Assembly (NCBI RefSeq): GCF_017742835.1
Contig: NZ_CP072392.1
Coordinates: forward strand, 4,177,695 to 4,241,694
Origin: Aquabacter sp. L1I39
Lineage (GTDB): Bacteria; Pseudomonadota; Alphaproteobacteria; Rhizobiales; Xanthobacteraceae
DNA length: 64,000 nt
Reading direction: 5' to 3'
Shown here: positions 8,808-18,834 of the stretch, in pieces
How positions within the stretch are numbered: the first letter of the stretch is position 1
Layout of the letters: every line of letters starts with the position of its first letter
The notes under the pieces: model-generated
Databases searched by the model: none
Told to the model about the DNA's origin: nothing
The model's input: the letters and a program-made list of their open reading frames with translations, nothing else
Translations under genes and position numbers: made by a program

Positions 8808-9680
8808 TCAGGCGAAGCCGAGGCGGGCGCGGACCGTGCCGGGCGTGGCGCCGGATTGCCGCAGTTCCGCAAGGCTCGTGGAGCCGGCGCTCTTGGAGAG
8901 CTTGCGGCCATCCGCGTCCAGGATCAGCCCATGATGATGGTAGATGGGCGCGGGCAGGCCAAGGAGGCGCTGGAGCAGCCGGTGCACGGCGGTGGCCGGC
9001 TTCAGATCCGCTCCGCGGATCACATGGCTGATCTCCTGCTGCGCATCGTCGATGACCACGCACAGATGATAGCTGCCCGGCACGTCGCGGCGGGCGAGAA
9101 TGACATCCCCCCAAGCCGCTGGATCTGCACGCACTGCCTCCGGCGGGGCGAGGGCATCGCCCGGCGCCTCCTGCCAGGAGAGGCCGTCGCCTGCGGCTTC
9201 AAGGGCGGCGTCCATATGGAGGCGCAGCACGTGGGGCGCGCCCTCCGCCAGGCGTCTCTGCCGCGCGCTGTCCGGGAGGCTGGTGCGCGAGAAGGGATAG
9301 AGCGGCGCACCGTCCGGATCCCGCGGCCAGGGGGCTGTGAGGTCGCGACGGCGCACCTCCGCGGCGATCTCTGCCCGGCTCTCGAAGGCGGGATAGAGGA
9401 GGCCAGCCTTCCGAAGGCGCGCCAGCGCGTCCGCATAAGCGGGCAGATGGCCGCTCTGGTGGCGGGGCGGCTCTTGGGGCAGGACGCCCAGCCATTGGAG
9501 GTCCTCGCGGATGCCGGCGACAAATTCCGGTCGGGACCGGGTGGCGTCGATGTCCTCGATGCGCAGCAGGAAGCGCCCTGCGGAACGCTGCGCGGCATCA
9601 TGATTCACGAGGGCGGAATAAGCATGGCCCAGGTGCAGGCGGCCATTGGGACTGGGAGCGAACCGGCAGCGGAACGTCAT
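8808..9680 (-). CDS. gluQ: Glutamyl-Q tRNA(Asp) synthetase
   Basis: Protein of 290 residues: a truncated GluRS paralogue that attaches glutamate to the queuosine base at position 34 of tRNA-Asp. The N-terminus RCRFAPSPNGRLHLGHAYSA carries the HIGH motif (HLGH), LLRIEDIDATRSRPEF follows, and the KMSKS equivalent is RKLSKSAGS near residue 255. There is no anticodon-binding domain, as expected for GluQ. I chose ATG 9680, the position conserved in the family; an upstream in-frame ATG at 9761 would add a poorly conserved extension. The stop is ten bases from the convergent AEC gene. Confidence 0.93.
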   Translation of the reverse strand: MTFRCRFAPSPNGRLHLGHAYSALVNHDAAQRSAGRFLLRIEDIDATRSRPEFVAGIREDLQWLGVLPQEPPRHQSGHLPAYADALARLRKAGLLYPAFESRAEIAAEVRRRDLTAPWPRDPDGAPLYPFSRTSLPDSARQRRLAEGAPHVLRLHMDAALEAAGDGLSWQEAPGDALAPPEAVRADPAAWGDVILARRDVPGSYHLCVVIDDAQQEISHVIRGADLKPATAVHRLLQRLLGLPAPIYHHHGLILDADGRKLSKSAGSTSLAELRQSGATPGTVRARLGFA

Positions 9681-10085
9681 GGGCGCGCGCCCGCGCGGGT
9701 CTGCGGTTGGCCGCTGCCGGGGCGTGGGACCCAGGCAGGGTGTCGTATCCTGCCAGGCCATGAGACCCAATTCCGATGTTGGGCCCCGCGCGGGAGGGGC
9801 GCGCCGTCATGGGCGGCCATGGGCTTCGCCTCCTCCCGGCGGTTTGGCTTGTGGATCCCGGACACACTTTCCTTGCCCACGGCGCTCCGGCCCATCTTGT
9901 CCAACCGTGGGCCGCGGAAGGTCGCTGCGCCGCAGGTGCGACCGTTCATTTGAACGGGGCCAGTGCCGCCAGGCCTCCCCGGGGTGCGAGGTTCGCCTGG
10001 CATGCCTCCAGGCCATCGCGGCTGGACCAGATCCTTGCGGACCTGGCCCGGCCGCCACGGGCAGGACCTTTTTGAATGGACTGCC
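9681..10085. other. Gene-poor stretch of about 400 bp
   Basis: Open frames exist on both strands because of the high GC content, but none has a recognisable protein family or a convincing ribosome site. The region lies upstream of gluQ and downstream of the aminotransferase, so it should hold the gluQ promoter. No terminator-like hairpin with a T-run was noticed. Confidence 0.4.
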
Positions 10086-11438
10086 TCAGGCGGTGGCGGT
10101 GATCGCCGCGCCCACCTTCTCGATCAGTTCGCCCACCTGCGCCTCGGAAATGATGAGAGGCGGGGTGAGGGCGATGGTATCGCCGGTGGAGCGCACCATG
10201 ATGCCCTGGTCATGGAAGGCGGTTTCCAGCGTGGAATAGCCGCGCAGGCCCGGTGTGCCCGTCTTGGGGGCAAGGTCGATGCCGGCGGTGATGCCCACGG
10301 TGCGGATGTCCACCACCCCGGGCTTGTCGCGTAGACTCATCACCGCATCCGCCCACAGCGGCTCCAGGCGCTTGGCGCGGGCGAAGAGATCCTCGCGGGC
10401 ATAGAGGTCCAGCGTCGCCAGCGAGGCGGCACAGGCCAGCGGGTGGGCCGAATAAGTATAGCCGTGGAACATCTCGATGACGTGTTCCGGCCCCTTCATG
10501 AAGGCCTCATAGATCTTGCCGCGGACAATGGCGCCGCCCATGGGCACCGCGCCGGCGGTGACACCCTTGGCGAAGGTGATGATGTCCGGCACCACGCCAT
10601 AGCGCTCGGCCGCAAAGGCATGGCCCAGGCGCCCGAAGCCGGTGATGACCTCGTCGAAGATCAGCAGGATGCCGTGCTTGTCGCAGATCTCGCGCAGGCG
10701 CTGGAGATAGCCCTTGGGTGCGGGAATGACGCCCGTGGAGCCGGCCATGGGCTCCACGATCACCGCCGCGATGGTGGACGCGTCGTGCAGGGCGACGATG
10801 CGCTCCAGTTCGTCGGCAAAATGCGCGCCATAGTCCGGCTCGCCCTTGGTGAAGGCCTGGTGGGCGCGGTCATAGGTGGTGGGCAGGTGGTCGACGCCGG
10901 TCAGGAGGGTGCCAAAGGCCTTGCGGTTGGGCACGATGCCGCCCACGGAAATGCCGCCGAAGCCCACTCCGTGATAGCCACGCTCACGGCCGATCAGGCG
11001 GGTCCGCGAGCCCTGGCCGGTCACATTCTGGTAGGCGAGCGCGATCTTCAGCGCGGTATCCACCGCCTCCGAACCGGAATTGCAGAAGAAGACGTGGTCG
11101 AGGTCGGCGGGCGCCAGCGCGGCGATGCGGCTCGCCACCGTGAAGGCGGCGGGATGGCCGAACTGAAAGGTGGGGGCGAAGTCCAGCTCGGAGGCGGAGG
11201 CGCGGATGGCCTCGACGATCTCATCGCGATTATGGCCGGGATTGGTGCACCAAAGCCCGGCGACGCCGTCCAGAATGGGTTTCCCCTCCGGCGTGTAATA
11301 GTGCATACCCTTGGCGCGGGCGATCAGGCGCGGACGCTTCTTGAAAGCCCGGTTAGCAGTGAACGGCATCCAGAAGGCTTCCAGATCGTTCGGCACGACA
11401 CCCGTCACCATCCGGTCCGTCACGTCATCCAAAGCCAT
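10086..11438 (-). CDS. Class III omega-amino acid:pyruvate aminotransferase
   Basis: PLP enzyme of 450 residues of the omega-transaminase / beta-alanine:pyruvate aminotransferase group, which moves the amino group of beta-alanine or other omega-amines to pyruvate. The N-terminus (EAFWMPFTANRAFKK) is characteristic of the subgroup. Also visible are FCNSGSEAVDTALKIA (phosphate binding), HGILLIFDEVITGFGR (pyridine-N aspartate), and ITFAKGVTAGAVPMGG with Schiff-base Lys291. Start ATG 11438 has a textbook AAGGAGA site. It is transcribed alone. The physiological substrate is uncertain because this subfamily is broad. Confidence 0.92.
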   Translation of the reverse strand: MALDDVTDRMVTGVVPNDLEAFWMPFTANRAFKKRPRLIARAKGMHYYTPEGKPILDGVAGLWCTNPGHNRDEIVEAIRASASELDFAPTFQFGHPAAFTVASRIAALAPADLDHVFFCNSGSEAVDTALKIALAYQNVTGQGSRTRLIGRERGYHGVGFGGISVGGIVPNRKAFGTLLTGVDHLPTTYDRAHQAFTKGEPDYGAHFADELERIVALHDASTIAAVIVEPMAGSTGVIPAPKGYLQRLREICDKHGILLIFDEVITGFGRLGHAFAAERYGVVPDIITFAKGVTAGAVPMGGAIVRGKIYEAFMKGPEHVIEMFHGYTYSAHPLACAASLATLDLYAREDLFARAKRLEPLWADAVMSLRDKPGVVDIRTVGITAGIDLAPKTGTPGLRGYSTLETAFHDQGIMVRSTGDTIALTPPLIISEAQVGELIEKVGAAITATA

Positions 11439-11646
11439 GATTGTCTCCTTGCCGCCCGCAGGGCGGATCCACCGGCCTCATAATCGCCGCGGTGCTGGGA
11501 AGCTATCAGGGCGCGCGGCGGGAGGGAACACGTCACGCAGGACCGGGCCGGCCGCGCGACGGACGGGCTCGAAAAATGCCATGAACTGACTTAAGGTCAG
11601 GTATCGCATCCCGGCCACCGTTCCGGATGGCCCGTTCAGACATCGT

Positions 11647-13461
11647 GTGAAGAACAACGTGACGACCACGTCCCTAAGCTCAGATCTGCCCGAGGAACAG
11701 GCTACCTCACCCAACGAGGCGCGGGCGGCATTGGCACGGGTTCTGAGCTCGGAGGAGTTCGTCTCGTCCCCCCGGCTGGCGGATTTCCTGCGCTATGTGG
11801 TTGAAACCACGCTGGCGGGGCGGGCGGACGAGATCAAGGGCTACACCATCGCAGTTGAAGCCCTCGGCCGCCCCACCTCCTTCGATCCCCAGTCCGACCC
11901 CATCGTGCGGGTGGAGGCGACCCGGCTGCGGCGGTCACTTGAGCGTTACTATTCCGGGGCCGGGACCGGTGACGCCATCGAGATCGTCATCCCCAAGGGC
12001 GCCTATGTCCCCTTGTTCCGCAACCGCGCCGCCCGCCCCGATCTGCCGCCCGAAATCGCGCTACCTCTTTCTCCACAAGAGCTTCCGGCTCCGCAGCGCA
12101 GGGGGCGCGCGCGACTTTGGCCCTACCTCGTCGGCGCCTGCGCCCTGGCTGTGGCCGGGGCCGTCTATCTCCTGTCGCCCACCCTTGAGAGCGGGCCGTC
12201 CTCGGTCACCATCGCCTTCGGCAACCGGGCCCTCAGCCCCGCAGACCTCGCCGACCGGATGGGCATGCCCATCCTGGAGGTTCGGCCCTTCGAGCTTTCC
12301 GGCAACCCGGCGCCGCCATCGGACGACATCCATGCGCTCGAGGCCCGCATGCGCGACGCCTTCGCCCGCTTCGATTTCGTGGATGTGGTGACTCCCGGGT
12401 CCGAAGCGGCCGCCGCCGAATGCCGCGGCGTTCCGCCCCGGTCGGTCTTCTCCCTCGGCGGCCTTGTCGAGGGCCATGAGAACGGGACCCAGTCCCTTCT
12501 CTTCCGGCTGACAGACCGTTGCAGCGGCGTCATTGTCTGGTCTACCGAGATGGATGGACTGAAGCGGAGCGCCGACTTGGAGCAGCGGGTGGTCCGCGAC
12601 GTGGCCACAGCCGTGATGCAGTTTCACGGCGTTCTACCCACCCGTGCCCGCGCCCAGGCCAAGATCGACGCGCCCGGATCCGGCTTCTCCTGCATCGCCC
12701 AGACCTTCGCCGTCATCAAGGGGGAGGATGCCGCGCAGAAGCAGGGGGCGCATGCCTGCATCGACCGGCTGGTGGGTCACGACAACGGCTATGGCGTTGT
12801 CCACTCGCTCAAGGCCTTCCTGCTGCTGAACGACCTCCGGGCCGACGTGGAGCACGACCCCGACCCGGCGGTGCTTGCGGCCATTGAAGCGGAGGCAGAG
12901 ACCGGTGCGGACCTGGCGCCGAACAGTGCCTTCGCCGCGCGTATCCTCGCAGCCTCGGCCTTCGCCCGGGGCGACGCGGATGAGGCCTTGGCCTCCGCCG
13001 ACAAGGCACTGACGCTCAACCCGCTGGACTACGACACCATGGCATCGGCGGGAGCGATCCTCGTCGGCCTCGGGCAGCCGGAACGGGGAGAAGCCATGCT
13101 GCTGGCCGCCCGTGAGCACGGTGCGTCGCGGTCGGCCACGCAGGACGCCTATCTCGCCATTGGCGCATTCCTGACCTCCGACGCGAAGATGGCAAATACC
13201 GTCCTGCCGTTGATCGCCGCCAAGCCTGGCCTCGTCAGTCGCATCGGCCAGGCCCTCGCCTTGCGCACGCTGGGGCGGACCGAAGAGGAAGAGCAGGTGG
13301 TGGCCGCCATGGTCCGCGACGCCCCCGGCGGCTTCGCCGGTGTGCGCCGGGCCATCCATCATCTGCTGCCAGTGCCGCAGACAGCGGCCCGGGTGATCGG
13401 CGAGATCGAGGCCGCCGGGCACGTGCAGAGCGACATTCCGCCGAGCACCTCGCGCGGCTGA
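11647..13461 (+). CDS. Predicted membrane regulatory protein with repeat-like C-terminus
   Basis: Protein of 604 residues. The N-terminal 100 residues (LSSEEFVSSPRLADFLRYVV, then IKGYTIAVEALGR and FDPQSDPIVRVEATRLRRSL) match a conserved module at the start of many alphaproteobacterial adenylate-cyclase-like or TPR proteins; its function is unknown and it may bind DNA. One transmembrane helix follows (about 155-175). The C-terminal half contains helix-turn-helix repeats (for example ALASADKALTLNPLDYDTMA) typical of TPR-like folds. The layout resembles a membrane-anchored ToxR/CadC-style regulator, but that is inference. Start GTG 11647 has no clear ribosome site. Confidence 0.7.
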   Translation: MKNNVTTTSLSSDLPEEQATSPNEARAALARVLSSEEFVSSPRLADFLRYVVETTLAGRADEIKGYTIAVEALGRPTSFDPQSDPIVRVEATRLRRSLERYYSGAGTGDAIEIVIPKGAYVPLFRNRAARPDLPPEIALPLSPQELPAPQRRGRARLWPYLVGACALAVAGAVYLLSPTLESGPSSVTIAFGNRALSPADLADRMGMPILEVRPFELSGNPAPPSDDIHALEARMRDAFARFDFVDVVTPGSEAAAAECRGVPPRSVFSLGGLVEGHENGTQSLLFRLTDRCSGVIVWSTEMDGLKRSADLEQRVVRDVATAVMQFHGVLPTRARAQAKIDAPGSGFSCIAQTFAVIKGEDAAQKQGAHACIDRLVGHDNGYGVVHSLKAFLLLNDLRADVEHDPDPAVLAAIEAEAETGADLAPNSAFAARILAASAFARGDADEALASADKALTLNPLDYDTMASAGAILVGLGQPERGEAMLLAAREHGASRSATQDAYLAIGAFLTSDAKMANTVLPLIAAKPGLVSRIGQALALRTLGRTEEEEQVVAAMVRDAPGGFAGVRRAIHHLLPVPQTAARVIGEIEAAGHVQSDIPPSTSRG

Positions 13462-13521
13462 AATCCGGGCGAGGCGCCGGGTCACCCGAATGGGGCCCGG
13501 TATCGGATCAATTGCAGCCGC

Positions 13522-14829
13522 TCACAGGATGAAGCGGCTGAGATCGGCGTTCTTGGCGAGATCGCTGACCCGCTGGCGCACATAGTCCGCATCGATCACC
13601 ACCCGCTCGCCCGACCGGTCGGGAGCGGTGAAGGACAGATCGTCCAGCACCCGCTCCATCACCGTCTGGAGCCGGCGGGCGCCGATGTTTTCCACGCTCG
13701 AATTCACCTCGACCGCAGCATCCGCAATGGCTTCCACCGCCTCGGGGGTGATGTCGAGTGTCACGCCCTCGGTGGCCATGAGTGCCACCTGCTGCTTGAC
13801 GAGGCTCGCCTCCGTCTCGGTGAGGATGCGTACGAAGTCGGCGCGGGTCAGGGCCTCCAGTTCCACCCGGATGGGCAGGCGGCCCTGCAATTCCGGCAGC
13901 AGGTCGGAGGGCTTCGACACATGGAAGGCGCCGGAGGCGATGAAGAGGATATGATCGGTCTTCACCGGTCCGTGCTTGGTGGAGACCGTCGTCCCCTCGA
14001 TAAGGGGCAGGAGATCCCGCTGCACGCCCTCACGGGAGACATCGGCACCGGAGCGGCCTTCCCGGCCGGCGATCTTGTCGATCTCATCCAGGAAGACGAT
14101 GCCGTTATTCTCCACCGCATGGATGGCCTCCTGGGTGGTGGCCTCCTGGTCGATGAGCTTGTCCGCTTCCTCGGTCAGGAGCAGCGGATGGGCGTCCTTC
14201 ACCAGCACGCGGCGGGTGCGGGTGCGGCCACCAAAGGCCTTGCCGAGCATGTCGCCCAAGGAGACCGCGCCCATCTGGGCGCCGGGCATGCCGGGGATCT
14301 CGAACATGGGCATGCCCTGACCGCCCGCCTGGACCTCGATCTCCACTTCCTTGTCGTCCAGTTCACCGGCACGCAGGCGCTTGCGGAAGGCTTCGCGGGT
14401 GGCGGATGAGGAGTTGGCGCCCACCAAGGCGTCCAGGACGCGCTCCTCGGCGGCCAGGTGCGCGCGGGCCTGCACGTCCTTGCGCTTGGCATCGCGTACC
14501 AGGCCGATGCCCACCTCCACGAGGTCGCGCACGATCTGCTCCACGTCGCGACCCACATAGCCCACTTCCGTGAACTTGGTGGCCTCCACCTTCAGGAAGG
14601 GCGCGCCGGCGAGGCGCGCAAGGCGGCGGGAAATCTCGGTCTTGCCGACGCCGGTGGGGCCGATCATCAGGATGTTCTTGGGTAGCACTTCCTCGCGCAT
14701 ATGGCCTTCGAGCTGCTGCCGGCGCCAGCGGTTGCGCAAGGCGATGGCCACCGCGCGCTTGGCCTTGCCCTGGCCGACAATATGGCGATCGAGCTCGGAG
14801 ACGATCTCGCGGGGGGAAAAGTCGCTCAT
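13522..14829 (-). CDS. hslU: ATP-dependent protease ATPase subunit HslU
   Basis: AAA+ unfoldase of 435 residues that feeds proteins into the HslV peptidase. Visible features are the N-terminal [23 protein letters not shown], Walker [10 protein letters not shown] near residue 60, the pore-loop region [15 protein letters not shown], an inserted I domain (about 110-230), Walker [15 protein letters not shown], the sensor segment [12 protein letters not shown], and the C-terminal LSRFIL tail that docks into HslV. Length is normal for the family. It follows hslV by 48 bases on the same strand. Confidence 0.98.
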   Translation of the reverse strand: MSDFSPREIVSELDRHIVGQGKAKRAVAIALRNRWRRQQLEGHMREEVLPKNILMIGPTGVGKTEISRRLARLAGAPFLKVEATKFTEVGYVGRDVEQIVRDLVEVGIGLVRDAKRKDVQARAHLAAEERVLDALVGANSSSATREAFRKRLRAGELDDKEVEIEVQAGGQGMPMFEIPGMPGAQMGAVSLGDMLGKAFGGRTRTRRVLVKDAHPLLLTEEADKLIDQEATTQEAIHAVENNGIVFLDEIDKIAGREGRSGADVSREGVQRDLLPLIEGTTVSTKHGPVKTDHILFIASGAFHVSKPSDLLPELQGRLPIRVELEALTRADFVRILTETEASLVKQQVALMATEGVTLDITPEAVEAIADAAVEVNSSVENIGARRLQTVMERVLDDLSFTAPDRSGERVVIDADYVRQRVSDLAKNADLSRFIL

Positions 14830-14877
14830 GGGTCTTCTTTCGTAACGCGACAGGCTGTAGGCGGAGGCGGGAGAGGC

Positions 14878-15423
14878 TCAGGCGCCGATGGTCTCGATGA
14901 CGATGTTGCGATTGGTGTAGACGCAGATGTCCGCGGCGATCTCCAGGGAGCGGCGCACGATCGCCTCCGGATCCTCCTCCCGGTCCAGCAGCGCCCGGGC
15001 CGCCGCCAGCGCGAACGAGCCACCCGAGCCGATGCCGGCCACCCCGGCCTCGGGCTCCAGCACGTCGCCCGTGCCGGTGAGCACCAGCGTGATATTGGCG
15101 TCAGCCACGATCATCATGGCCTCCAGGCGCCGCAGATAGCGATCCGTGCGCCAGTCCTTGGCGAGTTCCACCGCCGCGCGCTGCAACTGCCCGGGATACT
15201 GCTCCAGCTTGGCTTCCAGGCGCTCGAACAACGTGAAGGCGTCGGCAGTGGCCCCCGCAAAGCCGCCGATCACATCGCCCTTGCCGAGCCGGCGCACCTT
15301 GCGGGCATTGGCCTTGAGCACCGTCTGGCCAAGGGTGACCTGGCCGTCGCCAGCAATGGCGACCCGATTGCCCTTGCGCACGGATACGATGGTGGTGCCG
15401 TAGATGGTGTCGGGAGAATGCAT
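14878..15423 (-). CDS. hslV: ATP-dependent protease peptidase subunit HslV
   Basis: Threonine peptidase of the HslUV protease, 181 residues including a short leader. The catalytic threonine is expected at Thr10, in [20 protein letters not shown], so nine residues would be removed on maturation. [18 protein letters not shown] and [16 protein letters not shown] are the other family blocks. It is first of the hslV-hslU pair, and expression is usually heat-inducible, but I could not pick a convincing heat-shock promoter in the 81 bases upstream. Confidence 0.97.
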   Translation of the reverse strand: MHSPDTIYGTTIVSVRKGNRVAIAGDGQVTLGQTVLKANARKVRRLGKGDVIGGFAGATADAFTLFERLEAKLEQYPGQLQRAAVELAKDWRTDRYLRRLEAMMIVADANITLVLTGTGDVLEPEAGVAGIGSGGSFALAAARALLDREEDPEAIVRRSLEIAADICVYTNRNIVIETIGA

Positions 15424-15504
15424 TTGGGGCTCCGATTGCGCCTCTTACTTAAGGCGTTCCCGCGCCGGCGCAATGTCCCGTCCCCCGCCGGGGAGGCGAC
15501 AGCG

Positions 15505-16296
15505 TCAGTCCAGGAGGAAGCCGCGCACGGCAGCGGCGAACACCTCGGGGGCTTCCACCATGGGGCAATGGCCTGTCTGCGGCACCTCGACGCCCTTGGC
15601 CCCGGGAATGGCGGCGATGAGCGCGTCGGAAAAGGACTGGGCGAAGAAGCGGTCATCGGGGCTCGACAGGACGAGGGTCGGCGCCCGGATGGCGCCGATG
15701 CGGTCGAGCGTGTCCGCATCGGCGCACGCCTGCGCCTGGCGGGTGAAGCCCGCCACCGGCTGGAGCGGACCGGCATCCACCGTCGCCTTGGCGATGGCGC
15801 CCAGCGGCACATTGGCGAGGGTGTGGCGGCCGAGGGTGAAGGTGGCTAGCGTCGAGACGTAAAGGATGGGATCGGCGATTTCCGTGCGCAGGCGCACCAG
15901 GAGGGCGAGGAGATCGCGGGTGTAGAGGTTCTGCCGCCCCAGCGTGTTGCACAGCACCAGCCGGTCCACCCGCTCCGGGGCCATGAGCGCCAGTTCCTGG
16001 GCGATCAGCCCACCCATGGAATGGCCGAGCACATGGGCTCGCTCAAGCCCCGCCGCATCGAGCACGGCCAAGGCATCGCGTGCCATGTCGGCAACCCGAT
16101 AGCTCGCCGGGGCCTGCGAACTGGCGCCAATGTCCCGGTTATCGAAGGCAACGGAGCGCAGTCCGGTCAGATGGGGCCGGGCGAAGGACCAGAAGGCGCG
16201 GTCCGCCGACAGGCCGGAAATGATGAGCAGCGGCGCCCCCTCCCCAGCGACGTCATAGGCCAGCATCAGGCCGTCATTGGTGGCGAACTCGGACAT
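15505..16296 (-). CDS. Alpha/beta-fold hydrolase
   Basis: Protein of 263 residues of the alpha/beta hydrolase (3-oxoadipate enol-lactonase-like) type. The nucleophile elbow is GHSMGG (Ser about 98), the acid is in SSPDDRFF and the catalytic histidine in QTGHCPMVEAPE. The oxyanion region is ISGLSADRAFW. No pathway genes adjoin it, so the substrate is unknown. Start ATG 16296 has GGGGAGG seven bases upstream. The gene before it (16311-16892) is on the same strand, 14 bases away, so the two probably form an operon. Confidence 0.88.
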   Translation of the reverse strand: MSEFATNDGLMLAYDVAGEGAPLLIISGLSADRAFWSFARPHLTGLRSVAFDNRDIGASSQAPASYRVADMARDALAVLDAAGLERAHVLGHSMGGLIAQELALMAPERVDRLVLCNTLGRQNLYTRDLLALLVRLRTEIADPILYVSTLATFTLGRHTLANVPLGAIAKATVDAGPLQPVAGFTRQAQACADADTLDRIGAIRAPTLVLSSPDDRFFAQSFSDALIAAIPGAKGVEVPQTGHCPMVEAPEVFAAAVRGFLLD

Positions 16297-16310
16297 CAGC
16301 GGGCCTCCCC

Positions 16311-16892
16311 TCACAGGGTGTAGAGTTGCTGGGCGATGAGCAGGATCTGGCAGCCAAGGGCCACCACCAGGAAAGCGGCATGAAACCGCGGATTCTTGGT
16401 ACGCATGGCGATAAGGCAGCCCGCGATGAGAAGGACCGAAACGCAAGCCTGCAAGGCGCCCACCATGCGCACATACTCCATGCCCTTCAGAGAGGTGTCG
16501 ACCATGTCGAGCATGTGGGACAAGGCGAGAATGCCGAAGAACCAGCGGCGTTTGGCATAAAAGTAGGAACTATAGCTGCCATATTCCCCGAGATGGTCAG
16601 GGAAGAGAAGAACGCACATGAAATAGAAGGCACTGGCATAGACCAGGACGAAGAAATAGATGGCAAAGTTCCACTCGATCCAGGATAGTCGATATTCCCA
16701 CCACCAGAACATCACTGCGCTTAAAAGCGTCACCACGGCCCATCCCAGATGGATGCGGCTGATCTGATGCTCGTGCGGGTGCTGGATGAACTTGGCAATG
16801 CCGCTCAGGATGCGCGTCACCGACAGGCCAAGGATCATGCCCATGACCACTCGGACATGGACATAGAGTTGAGGATCCGTGGCGAGGGCCAT
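16311..16892 (-). CDS. Multi-pass membrane protein of unknown function
   Basis: Protein of 193 residues with five to six hydrophobic helices, rich in aromatic residues (for example VMFWWWEYRLSWIEWNFAIYFF). Conserved-looking features are RILSGIAKFIQHP near the N-terminus and YAKRRWFFGILALSHMLDMVD in the middle. I do not recognise a named family. It lies 14 bases upstream of the alpha/beta hydrolase and is probably co-transcribed with it. Confidence 0.7.
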   Translation of the reverse strand: MALATDPQLYVHVRVVMGMILGLSVTRILSGIAKFIQHPHEHQISRIHLGWAVVTLLSAVMFWWWEYRLSWIEWNFAIYFFVLVYASAFYFMCVLLFPDHLGEYGSYSSYFYAKRRWFFGILALSHMLDMVDTSLKGMEYVRMVGALQACVSVLLIAGCLIAMRTKNPRFHAAFLVVALGCQILLIAQQLYTL

Positions 16893-17103
16893 TCTTTGTC
16901 CTTTTCTCGGCGCAGGGGGGCATAGAAGAGGAGCGGATGCTAGGACTCAAGGGGAATGGTACGCTCGTCCAAAGAACGGTAAGAGCCGAGGCTGCGGGCG
17001 CGGCCACGTATTTTCCCCTGCACACCCGCGCGCGGCGTCATGCAATCGCCATATGGCGTTGCAGCACCCAAGCTGCTAGAAGGCGCGGCCTTGGAGGAGT
17101 TCC

Positions 17104-17697
17104 ATGCGTAAGGCCGAGATCGTCCGCGAGACGAAGGAAACGAAGGTGCGCCTGTCCGTCGACCTCGACGGGACGGGCCGCAATCATGTGGCCACGGGCA
17201 TCGGCTTCCTGGACCATATGCTCGACCTCCTCGCCCGCCATGCCCGGTTTGACCTGGACATCGTGGCCGAAGGCGACCTGCATGTGGACTTCCACCACAC
17301 CACGGAAGACGTGGGCATCGTGCTCGGCCAGGCGGTGCGGCGCGCGCTCGGCGACATGCGCGGCATCACGCGCTATGCCGATCTGCACCTGCCCATGGAC
17401 GAGACGCTGACGCGCGTGGCGCTGGACATTTCCGGCCGGCCCTATCTCGTGTTCCGCACGTCCTTCAGCGCGCCCAAGATCGGGGAATTCGACACCGAGC
17501 TGGTGCGCGAATTCTTCCAGGCGTTCGCCTCCAATGCCGGCGTGACGCTGCATGTGGAGACGCTTTACGGCGATAATAACCACCATATCGCCGAAAGCTG
17601 CTTCAAGGGCCTCGCCCGCGCTTTGCGCGCGGCGGTGGCCATCGATCCGGCCGCGGCCGGCGAAATTCCCTCCACCAAGGGCGCGCTCGGCATCTGA
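17104..17697 (+). CDS. hisB: Imidazoleglycerol-phosphate dehydratase
   Basis: Protein of 197 residues catalysing the dehydration of imidazole glycerol phosphate in histidine synthesis. The two manganese-binding repeats are clear: [17 protein letters not shown] with [11 protein letters not shown] in the first half, and [31 protein letters not shown] in the second. It is the monofunctional form, without the phosphatase domain found in enterobacterial HisB. ATG 17104 follows GGAGGAG. It heads the hisB-DUF2628-hisH-hisA-hisF-hisE-coaA run. Confidence 0.98.
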   Translation: MRKAEIVRETKETKVRLSVDLDGTGRNHVATGIGFLDHMLDLLARHARFDLDIVAEGDLHVDFHHTTEDVGIVLGQAVRRALGDMRGITRYADLHLPMDETLTRVALDISGRPYLVFRTSFSAPKIGEFDTELVREFFQAFASNAGVTLHVETLYGDNNHHIAESCFKGLARALRAAVAIDPAAAGEIPSTKGALGI

Positions 17698-17719
17698 GCG
17701 CGCGCGTCCGGAGAGCGAC

Positions 17720-18190
17720 ATGGCCGTCTGGAGCGTCCTGACCCTGGACCAGGTGAACGACACGCCGATGCGCAGTGCCGAGCGTGTGGTGATGGTGCGC
17801 GACAAGGTGTCGGTCCTCGCCTTTCTGTTCGCCCCACTGGCGCTTCTGCGCTACCGGCTGTGGCTGGCTTTTGCCGCCTATCTGGTGGTGAGCGCGGTGC
17901 TGGCGGTCAGCGAGGTGGTCTTGGGGCTGCCGGAGATCATCGGGGGCGCGGTGACGCTCGGACTGCATCTTCTCGTCGCGCTGGAACTGTCTGACCTGCG
18001 CGTCCAGAAGTTGCGCCGGCGCGGCTATGAGGAAGCCGGCGTGGTGGTTGGCCGCGACCGCGATGAAGCCGAGCGCCGCTTCTTCAAGAACTGGACGCCT
18101 CGCAGCCTGCGTCCCAACGTCATCCCGCCCCGCCCCAGCCGGCCGGGCGCCTCCATCATCGGATCCTTCCCGGAGCCGCGCGCATCATGA
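17720..18190 (+). CDS. DUF2628 membrane protein in the his operon
   Basis: Protein of 156 residues with three hydrophobic helices (about 30-95) and a soluble basic C-terminus ([21 protein letters not shown]). The opening [11 protein letters not shown] and the helix pattern fit the DUF2628 family often embedded between hisB and hisH in Rhizobiales. No function is known. Start ATG 17720 has GGAGAG upstream. Its stop overlaps the hisH start by four bases (ATGA), indicating translational coupling with the histidine genes. Confidence 0.8.
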   Translation: MAVWSVLTLDQVNDTPMRSAERVVMVRDKVSVLAFLFAPLALLRYRLWLAFAAYLVVSAVLAVSEVVLGLPEIIGGAVTLGLHLLVALELSDLRVQKLRRRGYEEAGVVVGRDRDEAERRFFKNWTPRSLRPNVIPPRPSRPGASIIGSFPEPRAS

Positions 18191-18834
18191 CCGTCGCCAT
18201 CGTCGATTACGGATCGGGCAACCTGCACTCTGCCGCGAAAGCGCTGGAGCGGGCCGCGCTCGACCTCGGCGCGCCGCGGATTGCCGTCACCAGCGACCCT
18301 GAAGTGGTACGCACCGCTGACCGGGTGGTGCTGCCCGGCGTCGGCGCCTTCGCCGATTGCCGCCGCGGGCTTGATGCCGTTCCCGGCATGGTGGAAGCGC
18401 TGGAAGAGGCCGTGCACCAGCGCGGCCGCCCCTTCCTCGGCATCTGCGTCGGCCTTCAATTGCTGGCAGAGCGCGGTCTCGAGCATGGCGAGACGGCGGG
18501 CCTTGGCTGGATCAAGGGCGAGGTGGTGCGCATCGAGCCCACCGACCCCACCCTGAAGATCCCCCACATGGGCTGGAACACGCTCACTCTTGACCGCGTG
18601 CACCCCCTCTTCGACGGCATCCCCACGGGCCGCGATGGCCTGCATGCCTATTTCGTCCACTCCTACCACATGCAGGTGGCTGACCCCGCCGACCGGCTGG
18701 CGACCACCGAATATGGCGGCACCGTCACGGCGGCGGTCGCGCGCGGCAATGTGGCCGGCACCCAGTTCCATCCCGAGAAGAGCCAGAAGCTGGGCTTGGC
18801 TCTCCTCGCCAATTTCCTGAAGTGGCACCCGTGA
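18187..18834 (+). CDS. hisH: Imidazole glycerol phosphate synthase, glutaminase subunit
   Basis: Protein of 215 residues that releases ammonia from glutamine and channels it to HisF. The glutamine amidotransferase triad is visible: Cys in [11 protein letters not shown] and His-x-Glu in [10 protein letters not shown]. The N-terminus [13 protein letters not shown] is characteristic, with the oxyanion-strand motif VLPGVGAF. It overlaps DUF2628 upstream (ATGA) and hisA downstream (GTGA) by four bases each. Confidence 0.98.
   Translation: MTVAIVDYGSGNLHSAAKALERAALDLGAPRIAVTSDPEVVRTADRVVLPGVGAFADCRRGLDAVPGMVEALEEAVHQRGRPFLGICVGLQLLAERGLEHGETAGLGWIKGEVVRIEPTDPTLKIPHMGWNTLTLDRVHPLFDGIPTGRDGLHAYFVHSYHMQVADPADRLATTEYGGTVTAAVARGNVAGTQFHPEKSQKLGLALLANFLKWHP

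Noticed and set aside
9776..10075. Possible 99-residue protein in the gap upstream of gluQ
   Set aside because: Arg/Ala/Pro-rich composition typical of a non-coding frame in GC-rich DNA, and no ribosome site.
11586..11600. Short inverted repeat CTGAC-TTAAG-GTCAG upstream of the 11647 gene
   Set aside because: Arms are only five bases and no matching second copy or regulator is nearby, so chance cannot be excluded.
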